Positions 24,066 through 34,421 of a stretch of 64,000 nt of DNA are shown piece after piece. Within the stretch, counting starts at the first letter, position 1. Each line of letters begins with the position of its first letter. Position numbers and translations under genes: made by a program. The DNA lies in NCBI GenBank assembly GCA_950022295.1, contig OX465598.1, positions 68,060,001-68,124,000 on the forward strand. Direction: 5' to 3'. The notes beneath the pieces are model-generated. The model had not been told where the DNA came from. It did no database searches and saw only the letters and a list, made by a program, of their open reading frames with translations. Origin of the DNA: Bromus sterilis (lineage: Eukaryota; Streptophyta; Magnoliopsida; Poales; Poaceae).

Positions 24066-26001
24066 AGGATTATCAGAGGATTTGATCATTGAAAAGAAAT
24101 TGAGAACACCTGAAGGTTCTGAAGATGAACGCACGAGAGAAAACCGTCTGCAAGAGATCCGAAGGCTTCAAGCGCTTCGTTGGTATGAGTACAAGTCTAT
24201 TATTCCTCGATGGGAGAGGCTGTTTGCATTGAAAAATCCTTGGTCCGATGTCAAATCCTTAAGGCCCAAGTGGATGAAAGATAATAGACCACCTCCTCCA
24301 GATGATGCTCATCCTTCCTCTCTCAAAACACCTGCTCATTTTCAAGAGTTGGTTGATGCTCGGGAGGCACGAGCACAAAAACGCAAGGAGGCTAAAGCAA
24401 GAAAGGAGGCTGCTGCTGCTGAGGGTGCCGAAGAAATTGGCCCAAGCGCCAAACCGAAGGCTGGCAAGAAATCTGCCAAGCGAAAGAAAAAGGTAGTCAT
24501 TGTCTCTCCACCTGAGGCAGACTCCAAAGAGGAATCTAATTCTGATGATCAAGACCCTGGCACTGAGGCTGATATCGAGGACATTCCTCAGAAGAAGAAG
24601 CCGAGCAGTAAAGGAATTAGGATCCAGGAGCCAGCTGCCCAGGCTCCTCGAGCAACAATTGACATGACCGATTTGGTCACTGATCCGCCCATTTCCTCTG
24701 CTCCTCCAGTACAAGTTCGCAGGCAAAAACCTTCGGCCAAGTCAAAGGGAAAGCAAACTCAAGTGGTCGAGGATGACGAGACGCTTATCCAGCGAAAAGT
24801 TAGGCTGGCCAAGCAAAAAGAACATGAAGATAAAGACTTGAAAAATTCCAAACTTCTAAACTTCCACAGTCAGCCCGAGCATAAAAAGGCCCAGGTTGCT
24901 AAACAGTTAGGCATACTGCACCTGGTTAGTGAAAAGTATCGACGATAGATTGCAGAAGGCACTATTCCTAGTGCCCCATAGGAAAAGGTCGTGGCCCCTA
25001 GCGCCACCGAGAAAGTTGTGACTCCCACAGTCACAAAGGAAAAGGTTGCAGCTGCAAGTGCTGTGAAGAAAAATGCTGAGGACCCTAGTGCCTCGAAGGA
25101 TAAAACTGCGGCCCCTAGTGCCATAACAAAACCCATTGCTGCTGCCAAGGCAACCAAGGAGGCCGAGAAGAAAGCCAAAGAGGCTAGGCAGAAGGCTCAG
25201 GCTGCTCCAGTTCCTCGAGCTGCTCCTGCTCCTGCACCTGCCCCTGTTGCGCCAATTGTTTCCGGCCCTCGTGCTGATGAAGAAAGCTCCAACGAAGGAG
25301 ATTCTGCTGCCCATGCTCCTTGGGATGCTGCTCAAATTTCTCATATTCTCTGGAAGATGGCTACCACACCGAGCAAAGTCACTGCCGAGGACGATGTACC
25401 ACCTGAGATCCAAGAACAAGTTGCTCGATACATGATCCGCTGGGAAGGATATCTCACCCAGGATCGAAAGGATAAAGAGCAAGAGAAGTTTTACTCCAGG
25501 CAGCTTCAAGAAGAAACCGAGGACCTTGAGTCCCGCCAGTTTTTCAAATCTAAAATTGCAACCCTTGAAGCATCCAGAAGGGCACAGAAGGAAAACATAA
25601 CCGCTGTGAATGAAAAGGTTTGACAAGTTGTATCTGCAATTTGCAAGGAGCACAATGATGCCCTGTACAAAAGACAATCTCGAAAGAGAAAGTCTGCTGC
25701 CCCAACCTCCACCAAGCAACCCACTCCTCCTCGTAAGAAAAATCCACCCCCTCGCCAAAAAACTCCACCCCCTCGCCAAGCCACACCTCCACCCCGTCAA
25801 CCATCACCACCAAAAACTTCGCTGCCACCACCAAACCCATCATCACCACCTCACATCATTCCATCGACCACCCCAGCCATCGAGACCCAAGCTCAAGCTG
25901 AGACCGAGCAACCTGCTCAGGTCGAGCAAGAACATCAAGCCCCCATTTCGTCTGCTCAGAAGGATTATTCCTCTGCCCAGACTCTGCATGAAGGAGAAGA
26001 C
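23992..26001 (+). pseudogene. copia accessory frame, part 1 (Lys/Ala- and Pro-rich)
   Basis: Overlaps the integrase end in another frame. It contains an Arg/Trp-rich block (RRLQALRWYEYKSIIPRWER), then Lys/Ala-rich low complexity, an acidic Ser stretch, a helix-like repeat region with PSA..K units (24991-25250), and a PPPRQ-type proline repeat (25730-25810). Stops at 24946, about 24979 and 25621 interrupt it. It occupies the place where RT and RNase H should be. I recognise no enzyme; the composition suggests a nucleic-acid-binding or disordered structural protein, which is inference. Confidence 0.6.
25486..26001 (+). repeat. copy 1 of a duplicated copia segment
   Basis: Repeated at 30954-31468 with about 2 percent difference. 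It ends exactly where the long-LTR element begins (GAAGGAGAAGAC). Copy 2 runs straight through this point, so copy 2 preserves the uninserted site. Confidence 0.88.
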
Positions 26002-29000
26002 TATAAGGCCCGATATGCGGTACTGTTCCAGATCTAGATGTTTCCATCCAGATTCGGGGACGAAGCACATATCGGTCCCACCGCGACATATGACAAAGCC
26101 ATATGCCCCGGATTTCCAACATGATATCACAAAATTACAGATACACAGATACAACATCTCATACAATCGGCATACAACTGCCTTAATACAATACAACAGC
26201 GGAAGATATATGTCTGAGTACAGACTACAATCAAATGCCTAGTGGCAAAGAGAAAAACATCGATCCCCATAACCACACGGGTCCAGGCCCTCCGCCGGGA
26301 TCCGCCTAACTAGTCGTCGTCGAGTCTCCACGTGAAACGTCGATCACCATACCTGTTGTCGATCAAGAACCCTGAAAAGAGTTTGGGGGTAGTATCATGA
26401 GTACAGAGGTACTCAACATCCAACTATAGTGGTTATCTGACCCAGCAAGGACTTCATCACTCGTCATTCTAGGACAACTAGTAGTTTACGGTAAGGATGG
26501 GGTAAGTGGTGAGGTTGCTGCCGCACTAGCATTATGAAGTGGCTAACGATCTAGAGAGTAAGATAAGAAGCCAAGCATTCGATGAGGAATCGCCTCCAAC
26601 AAGTCTTGCTATCAACTACTTACGCAAACATAACATCTATCCTATCCTTGTCCTCCTCTTTGCATCCCGACGAAGAAGAAGCAGTCAAGGCACACACACA
26701 CGTTGATCAAGTTATATTAAGATTATCTCACTTGTTGTTGTCTATGAACAAGGAGTAGGTCTCAAGTCGTCCATAACCGTGTACACGTCTTCTCGAAAAG
26801 ATTTAACCCTGCAGGGGTGTACCAACTTCCCATTACAAGGCTCCGCACGCACTCCCATCTCTCTCAGTTGCTACCCATTATAGGCAACCATTTTATGATT
26901 TAGTTCCAAGAGATCCGAAACGACAGGTCCCTCTAACTAACAACGAACAAATCCGGGTGGCCCCCGGTGAGTCGACATCCATCTCAGGAGCCGGCCGCGC
27001 TCTCGATCTGGTCTCTACCGTCTGTCGCAGGTTTGGATAGCCGGTTAATCACACATGGGAAACCGGGTCCTCAGCCGGACAAAGTGGTCCAGCAAGGGAA
27101 CTATGTCCTCACTGGTCCAGGTTGGTTTGAAAACTACTGGCGGCCGACCAGCACACACACGGTTTCAAATGGTAAATCAGCTTGGGCCACCACTAGAAAT
27201 GTTTGAAGCTAGGTAGGTAAGAAAAGGGGACCCCATAAAATCCCACACGCGGTTAGGCACGCTCAGTCTTAAAACCAATACCCGGAACTCGGATCCTAGG
27301 TGACTCGAATGGAACAAAGCGTCGGGGCGGGATAGCCTAGACCTTCCATCCTTCGTCGAATATAGTCAACAATAGTAACATAGTAGTACAAGGTTTGCTG
27401 GGAAGGGACATGGCTGTATCGGTTTGAAAGAGGCTGTAAACATGTGGTAGGATAAAACATCGAACCTATCCTAGACTAGCATGCAAACCGCTGGTTGAAA
27501 TAGAATGGATCATAAGTAATGCATAGTCCTTGCCTGTTGATAAGTCGGATTCCGAAGGTGTAGTTGATCGCAAGCTCGCAACATCTCCGAGAGGTACCCG
27601 CGGAAGCACACAAGACGGTAAACACTGGAAAGCAATCAATGAGCAAGCACTCTATTACTACGAGGCAAACACGAGCAAGCATCAACAGGAAGGCAACACG
27701 AGACAAAGCACAACATCGCACCTACCGTCGAGAGCGGTTACTAACAGGTTAAGTGGAGTATTCGTCACACATGACGATACCGCACGTTTACGATGATTCA
27801 AGTTGTTTAGCTACAGGTGATCAACAAAGGTTGTTAACATGGAACCTCACTCAAGCAAGCATATCACATAAACATGGCAAGAGGTGAAGCATAAATAATC
27901 TACCTATGCTAGTCAAGTTAAGCGGGTAAAATTCCTACACATGACATATCGCTATTTATCCCGCAAAATAAATATATTTGGTACTGTTTTACCGTAAACA
28001 ATATTTTATTATTTTATTTAGCAAGCAAGAACAGCATAATCAGAATCTACATGCAATTCTAGTCAAGTTACATATAAAGAACATTTAAAACAGAGCAACG
28101 GTTAAAAAGTTACGGGAATTACAGTTTACAGTGGTCGGGAGTTGTAATTAGCAGGTCAACAACAGGTAATCAAATTCAAACATGGCAAAGAAGCACATTT
28201 TATTAATCTACACGAAAAACTAAGCAAGTTTAACGTTGGAACCATCGCAATACGAGCTACGAGCAAAAAGATATAGCTACCGTCACATCGCAACAATTAA
28301 CGGATAATTAAAAAGCCCAGAAATATAAAAAAACATGCACTGGGCCGAAAGCTACTGGGCCCAACAGAAAATAGAGAAAAAAGGCGCCTCACCAAGTGGG
28401 CCGAGCCCATTTGAAGGCTTGCGCGAAGGTTAACAGAAGCTCGCCTCTGGCGAGAGGAGGCCACGCGGGCCGCGCGCAGTGCTAGGCCGGGGCGAGGCTG
28501 GGGCAGGCCGGCTGGGGCCTCTGGCGGGTGGGAGGTCGGCCGACTGTGGCGGCTGTGTGCGGCTCCATCGGGATCCCACCGATCCCGTCGACGAGGACGG
28601 CTACGGCGGCCTCCGGTGAGGCGGGCGGCGTAGGGCGACGGGGAGGAGGCGCCATGGCGTGGCTGGAGGCGGCGGCCGACGCAGATCCGTGCGCGTGGTG
28701 GTCGGAGAGGTCGCGGGCGGCTGGGTCCGGCACCAGCGGCGGCGCGGGCGGCTTCGGCTCGCCGACCATGGCGAGGCTTCCACTGCGAAGATGAGAGGAG
28801 AGGCGATTCCAGGGAGGAGAGGAGAGGGATGCGGCGGCGAGGTGACCTGCATGGGGATGCGGCACGGGCGCTGGAGCTTGGCGGCGCGACGAACGGAGAC
28901 GAGCGGCGCGGAGGACTCGGTGGCTCGGCGTGGCGGCGCGAGATGGGCTTCGGGCGGGCCGCGGCGGCGCTGGTGCGGGCCCTGCGGGGCCCAAACCGGA

Positions 29001-29641
29001 CGGGGCTAGGTGGCTCGGATCTGAGCCGTTAGATCTCAGATCTAACGGCTCAGATCTGAGGGAGGTTAGGGTTTCGGTGGGGAGGGGCTATTGGGCAAAT
29101 TTGGAGGCTGGTATGAGGGGGTGGCTGCAATTTTTGGCTAGGGAAACGCTAGAAATGGGTGGGGGAGTGTGGTGGTCTTTATATAGCCCAGGTGGTTGGT
29201 AGTTTACAAAAACATCCCCGGTTTTTCTCTCTCGCGCGCGGTGTTTACGTTTCTGACCGCCGGGGGTCCGCAGGACCTCCGATTCGGGTAAAACTTCGAA
29301 CTGCGCGATCAGCGCGTCGAGCCGGAGGCGTTCACCTCGCACTCGAACCGTTCCAAGAACATTTTCCGGCGCGCTATAAAAATAACCCTTTTAATTATTA
29401 AACGGGGTTTTCATTCCGTTGGCTGCGGCTGGTCTCGTGCAGTTTTCGCGACGGTGATCGGGTGAAACCCGGTGTCGCAAAGGTCGAGTGTCAGGGTGGC
29501 AAGGGTCAGTATCCATCCGGTACGAGATAAGAGGGGGGGGAATAATCGCCAATCGATGGAAACACCACAGACAAATCAGACAATCAAACAATTCACACCA
29601 AAAACAAAAATTTTAATTTTTGTGAAATCTGGGCTGTTACA
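26002..29641 (-). repeat. 3' LTR (3640 bp) of element X
   Basis: On the minus strand it starts TGTAACAGCCC (29641) and ends GGGCCTTATA (26002; expected TACA). A TATA box GCTATATAAAG (minus, 29177-29187) lies about 455 bp into the LTR. A GC-rich block at 28440-29060 gives overlapping open frames on both strands (e.g. 28482-28994 minus); these have low-complexity composition and no recognisable domain, so I do not call genes. Confidence 0.75.
29014..29060. repeat. 47-bp near-perfect palindrome in the LTR of element X
   Basis: 29018-29036 is the exact reverse complement of 29038-29056 (19-bp arms, 1-nt centre). With one mismatch the arms extend to 29014 and 29060. It lies downstream of the LTR promoter on the opposite side from the TATA box, in GC-rich LTR sequence. 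Confidence 0.92.
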
Positions 29642-29660
29642 ATACAACACCACCAACAAG

Positions 29661-29679
29661 GGATCTCGTCCCGAGATCC
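29661..29679 (-). other. LTR-proximal hairpin of element X
   Basis: GGATCTCG-TCC-CGAGATCC: 8-bp perfect stem, 3-nt loop, beginning 19 nt after the LTR end (29642-29660 between). The same architecture occurs at 57264-57282 and 38809-38825. Confidence 0.85.
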
Positions 29680-30231
29680 AGGACGATTCGGGGGAGAAGG
29701 GGGGAAAGAGAAAAGAGAGTCGACAATCTTCAACACCACCAACAAGGGACTCTGCTCCATGTCGACGTCGAACTTCTGTCGAGATAAATTTCCGCAGAGA
29801 GACGACAACATCGGAAAACGAAACCATCAGGTGTCACGAAGAAGAGCGACAATTCAAAGCGACGATCAAGGGAAGCATTCTCACTGGAATTGTGAAGATA
29901 CTGGGCAAGAGGACTGAATTCAAAAGATGACCAAGATGTTTAACCAGAGTCGGAAGAACTAAAGGTACTACACGATTTCCCAAACCTGAGATCGGAATCG
30001 AGACAATACGCTACAAGCAAGGCATTGTAACGGTTCTGATACTCCACACACTCGAGATCCTAGAGTTTGAAGGGGATAAGGCGAGAATAAAACACGTACG
30101 ACACTTGTCCTGACCAGAGCAAGGGTAAGGAGTAAAAATATTCCTACTCTCCGACAACTAACTTAGTAACTACAAAATAGTTTTTGTCTAGACTCGACTT
30201 CGGCCAGAGAAGGGATCCTACGGTCGGTAAG

Positions 30232-30243
30232 GATCTGATACCA
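30232..30243 (-). other. primer binding site of element X, iMet type
   Basis: The minus strand reads TGGTATCAGATC, 11 of 12 bases of the iMet site, three bases from the LTR edge at 30247. Confidence 0.8.
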
Positions 30244-30246
30244 AGT

Positions 30247-30956
30247 TGTAAGGCCCGATATGCGGTACTGTTCTAGATCTAGATGTTTCCATCCAGATCC
30301 GGGGACGAAGCACATATCGGTCCCACCGCGACATATGACAAAGCCATATACCCTGGATTTCCAAAATGATATCACAACATTACAGATACACGGATACAAC
30401 ATCTCATACAATCGGCATACAACTGCCTTAATACAATACAACAGCGGAATATATATGTATGAGTACAGACTACAATCAAATGCCTAGTGGCAAAGAGAAA
30501 AACATCGATCCCCATAACCACACGGGTCCAGGCCCTCCGCCGGGATCCGCCTAACTAGTCGTCGTCGAGTCTCCACGTGAAACGTCGATCACCATACATG
30601 CTGTCGATCAAGAACCCTGAAAAGAGTTTGGGGGTAGTATCATGAGTACAGAGGTACTCGACATCCAACTGTAGTGGTCATCTGACCCAGCAAGGACTTC
30701 ATCACTCGTCATTCTAGGACAACTAGTAGTTTACGGTAAGGATGGGGTAAGTGGTGAGGTTGCTGCCGCACTAGCATTATGAAGTGGCTAACGATCTAGA
30801 GAGTAAGATAAGAAGCCAAGAATTCGATGAGGAATCGCCTCCAACAAGTCTTGCTATCAACTACTTACGCAAACATAACACCTATCCTATCCTTGTCCTC
30901 CTCTTCGCATCCCGATGAAGAAGAAGCAGTCAAGGCACACACACACGTTGATTAAG
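30247..30956 (-). repeat. truncated 5' LTR of element X
   Basis: Matches 26002-26712 closely, begins with an intact TGTAAGGCCCG, and breaks off inside AAGTT at 30954-30958, where copia sequence resumes. The remaining roughly 2.9 kb of the LTR, including its promoter, is gone. Confidence 0.88.
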
Positions 30957-31468
30957 TTTTACTCCAGGCAGCTTCAAGAAGAAACCGAGGACCTTGAGTC
31001 CCGCCAGTTTTTCAAATCTAAAATTGCAACCCTTGAAGCATCCAGAAGGGCACAGAAGGAAAACATAACCGTTGTGAATGAAAAGGTTTGACAAGTTGTA
31101 TCTGCAATTTGCAAGGAGCACAATGATGCCCTGTACAAAAGACAATCTCGAAAGAGAAAGTCTGCTGCCCCAACCTCCACCAAGCAACCCACTCCTCCTC
31201 GTAAGAAAACTCCACCCCCTCGCCAAACAACTCCACCCCCTCGCCAAGCCACACCTCCACCCCGTCAACCATCACCACCAAAAACTTCTTCGCCACCACC
31301 AAACCCATCATCACCACCTCACATCATTCCATCGACCACCCCAACCATCGAGACCCAAGCTCAAGCTGAGACCAAGCAACATTCTCAGGTCGAGCAAGAA
31401 CATCAAGCCCCATTTACACTTCTCAGAAGGATTATTCCTCTGCCCAGACTCTGCATGAAGGAGAAGAC
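30954..31468 (+). repeat. copy 2 of the duplicated copia segment, with intact pre-insertion site
   Basis: Matches 25486-26001, then continues without a break into the rest of copia at 31469 (GAGAAGAC then GCCGATG). The junction with the truncated LTR shares AAGTT with both parents (26709-26713 and 25486-25490). Confidence 0.88.
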
Positions 31469-32145
31469 GCCGATGTTGACATGACAACGGTTTCTTCTCG
31501 ACAAGATGCTGCCGAAGGAAATAGTTCTGGCGATGTCAGTTCGAGTGGAAGTTCTTCCTCCTCTTCATCAAATTCTTCGGACGAAGAAATGTTGGATGTC
31601 TTTGCCCAGCTGAACGAAGATATGGAGGCCATGGAGACTGAGGAGGCCGCCCAAAATGCCCCTGCCGGCGAAGGAGTTGACGTCGAAGCACAGGCCAAGG
31701 AAAATTCTCCTGCAACCATCCCAGCTCAGGACATTGTCAATGTTCCATCTTATATTCCTCGCCCTGCTGAGCCAGTTTTCCAGATGCCAGACAATGCTGC
31801 TGAAGTTTTTCCCGTCGATGAGCTGCTTCATTCTGCTCACCCGAGAAAAATGCTGCCCCTGTTCCTCTCTAATGTTCCTCGAGGAGGCCCCATCTTCAAA
31901 AGGCGTGAACACAAGCCATTCTTCTTCGGGACCAATCCCTACGAGAAGCCCAGAAGTGCATATTCTCTTCGAGTTTGGACTCAAGAGCAAGCCATCTACT
32001 ACACCCGTGTGTTGTACAACAAGGCGAGAGTTTTCCAACATAAATACCTCGATATGCCTTCGGTGTACTCAACTTCATGCTTCGAAAATGTTGCCAAGAC
32101 TATTGATGGTCTGCATGCTCATAAGATGTTTGCTCTCGATTATGG
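31469..32145 (+). pseudogene. copia accessory frame, part 2 (Ser/acidic patch and conserved block)
   Basis: An open frame from 31481: Ser-run with acidic residues (SSGSSSSSSSNSSDEEM), an acidic linker, then a more ordered region with HPRKMLPLFLSNVPRGG, RREHKPFFFGTNPYEKP and LRVWTQEQAIYYTRVLYNKA. It is interrupted at 32145 by the Mutator-like element and resumes at 33118. No enzyme motif is recognised. Confidence 0.6.
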
Positions 32146-33109
32146 GAGTAAATAGCAAAAAACTACGACAATTGAGGCTAGGGTTTTGAAAAACTACCAC
32201 TTTTCAAACTTTTTCAAAAAACTACGGAATCTTTGTAATCACTTTGCAAAAAACCCAAGTGACTGGGTTAGTTATTTTTAATCACGATTATGAAAACTCG
32301 GACCCACATGTCAGTTTTTTAATACAAAAAAGCAATTAGACCCCTGAACAAAATACAAAAAAGCGATCGGGTCCCTAGCGCCATGACCAGGGAGCTTCCC
32401 GCCGTGGGGTGCCTGTCGCCACCTGCCCGAGCCCGCGTGTCCAGGCCGGCCATGGACGGCGAGCTCCGAGCGCGGGCGCCGCGGCCAGCTATCCTCGGGC
32501 GCGGGCTCCACGGCCCGCCGCCAGCAAGCCCTGGGCGCAGGAGAGGCCGCGACGGCTCGGGTGAGCTCCGCGCTGGCGCGACGAGGGGAGGGTACGACGT
32601 GGGAGGCCTCCTGGAGGGCGGGCGCAGCGAGGGGAAAGGGGAGGGCGCGGCGGCGCGGTCGAGTTCCGGGCTCGACGAGCTCCGGCCAGCGAGCCCCATG
32701 CGCGGCCCACGGGCGAGTGGAGGGCGGGCGGGGCGAGGGGAGGGCGGGCGCGGCGAGAGAGGGCTCCGGGCGCGGCGAGCTCCGGGCTCCGTGCTTGGGA
32801 GGGAAGAGGCTGCCCCCAGCCGGTCACCTCCACTGGCCATGGCTTCCGGCTCGCCGGCGGCCAGACATTTTTTATTTTTGGGAGAGGGGGATAGTTGTGA
32901 TTCTTTTTTCTATTACAGGGACTTATATGAAAATATTAAAATTGACAAGTGGGTCCCAACTGTCATAATCAAGGTTAAAAATCGATCAGAGAATCATTTG
33001 GGTTTTTTGCAAAGTGATTACAAAGATTCCGTACTTTTTTAAAAAAGTTTGAAAAGTGGTAGTTTTTCAAACCCTAGCCCCAATTGTGGTAGTTTTTTGC
33101 TATTTACTC
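32146..33109. mobile_element. Mutator-like element (964 bp) with long TIRs and 9-bp target duplication
   Basis: Ends GAGTAAATAGC and GCTATTTACTC are inverted. The terminal repeats align for at least about 120 bp, and weaker inverted similarity (including the GGACCCACATGTCAG region) extends to about 180 bp. The flanks CGATTATGG (32137-32145) and CGATTGTGG (33110-33118) form a 9-bp duplication with one change, the Mutator signature. No transposase. The middle (32380-32870) is strikingly GC-rich with a 219-residue Arg/Gly/Pro-rich open frame on the plus strand; I cannot identify a parent gene, but captured gene sequence (Pack-MULE style) is possible. Confidence 0.85.
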
Positions 33110-33117
33110 CGATTGTG

Positions 33118-34363
33118 GCTACAATCCCGAGCTCATCAAGCAATTCTATGCAACTTTGTATGTCACTCATGATCCCGAGAACTCGAAGACTGGAAATTTG
33201 ATTACATGATTCAAGTCCAAGTATTCCATATGACTGTCGACCAATTTCTGGCCATCATCAATTTACCTCGATTCAAAGGATTACCGCACAAGATTCATGA
33301 TCTTCCCGCTCCAACTCTTGCTGAATTCTCTACACTCATGAATCCAGATGTCATAGGAGATCACTACCCTGCCGAGCCCAAGCCGAGGCATTTGGTGTTT
33401 GAAGCAAAGGCATGGTTCTATATTATTTCGAAGACCTTGATGCCAATGCTAAATGTGCACGGTGATTTTCCCATTCCCAACGATGTGCAACTTGCTCTGT
33501 TGAAGTTAGTCCACGGTCATCCCTTCGATTTTGAAGACTACTTCATCAGGACTTTGGTGTATTGTGCTGATGATCACAATTCCCACAAGCCGTATGAACC
33601 TTGGCTGATGGCTGTCTACAATTACTCTCGAGACGTGCCATTCCCCATGTCAATATTCCCGAAGATTTTCACTCCACCAGTTAGGGAAGTATTGCAGATT
33701 GTTGCTCGACCCAACGATCAATATGCAGAGCACACTGGCATCCGCGCCCAACTGACTGAGAGTAATGTTCGCTCGAAGTTTATCAAGCCAGTGCATCACA
33801 TGGAGGTTTCTCTTCAGTCCCAGCAAATGCTTCAACATCATATTGACCAAGATTTCATTCAGAAGCAAGCAATGATGGATGAGATAAACCATCTGCGCAA
33901 TATTGCCATGAACAATAATCAGATGCTGCGTGAATGTCTTCGACGTGATTGGAAAGGACTGCGGAAATTCAATTCCCTCGGTCAACTTCAACGATGCGGT
34001 TTCGAAGAATATCCTCCCCATCTTAATAGGAACTGGACCAATGATGATCGAGTAGATCGCCCTGATCCCAATATTCCTTGGCTGCCAAAGAACAGGGACG
34101 TGCTCAGTGTTGATGACTATTATCACATTACTGTGAACACCTTCTCCTCCGACTCCGAGAAAGATGAAGCCCCTCAACGCCAACCGAGAGTTTACACTCC
34201 ACTTCCTCGAAGCCCCAGGACCCCGCCGGAATCGCAGCTGGAATCTTCTGGAGATCAACACTCCTTCCGCACGAAGATCACTCCACCAGACGCTCGCCCC
34301 ATTCGTCGTGCTCCAACGCTCGCCGAATCTTCTCGACGTCATCATCATCGCTCTCGCGAGTAG
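33118..34363 (+). pseudogene. copia accessory frame, part 3 (plant-mobile-type conserved domain, C-terminus)
   Basis: After the Mutator-like insert the frame continues with NPELIKQFYATLYV, breaks at a stop near 33206, and goes on in a 385-residue frame: MTVDQFLAIINLPRF, HLVFEAKAWFYIISKTLMP, LLKLVHGHPFDFEDYF, then a Gln-rich helix and a Ser/Pro/Arg-rich tail. The arrangement resembles the 'putative plant transposon protein' domain found in accessory frames of plant retroelements; this is from memory and only moderately sure. The biochemical role is unknown. Confidence 0.6.
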
Positions 34364-34408
34364 GGATTTCTTTCGACCCTATTCTCTCGACTTTTTGTAC
34401 GTTGTGAC

Positions 34409-34421
34409 AAAAAGGGGGAGA
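34409..34421 (+). other. polypurine tract of the copia element
   Basis: AAAAAGGGGGAGA lies directly before TGTAGTGGC at 34422. This places the right LTR start at 34422 rather than at the point where it begins to match the left LTR. Confidence 0.75.

Larger units (their letters stand above)
29642..30246 (-). other. internal domain (605 bp) of element X
   Basis: Non-coding. A 19-mer (CAACACCACCAACAAGGGA) occurs at 29645-29663 and again at 29731-29749. The longest frame (29472-29930) crosses the LTR border and has no domain. The primer site is at the right end, the hairpin at the left end. Confidence 0.75.
26002..30956 (-). mobile_element. long-LTR non-coding retrotransposon X, right LTR truncated
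   Basis: Minus orientation. The 3' LTR 26002-29641 (3640 bp), a 605-bp internal domain, and the first 707-710 bp of the 5' LTR (30247-30956) are present. Primer site and PPT-side hairpin sit at the right places. No gag or pol. The primer-site leader (CTAGACTCGACTTCG at about 30189-30203) is shared with the leader at 62490-62515, linking X to the 52-64 kb array. The left terminal TG is TA here (26002-26003). Confidence 0.8.

Noticed and set aside
28482..29009. Overlapping GC-rich open frames on both strands in the LTR of X (170, 116, 90 residues)
   Set aside because: Low-complexity Ala/Pro/Arg/Gly composition, open on both strands at once, inside an LTR, no domain or conserved start.
32383..33042. 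219-residue frame in the Mutator-like element as a real gene
   Set aside because: No domain, composition-driven, and it runs into the terminal inverted repeat; kept just as possible captured sequence.
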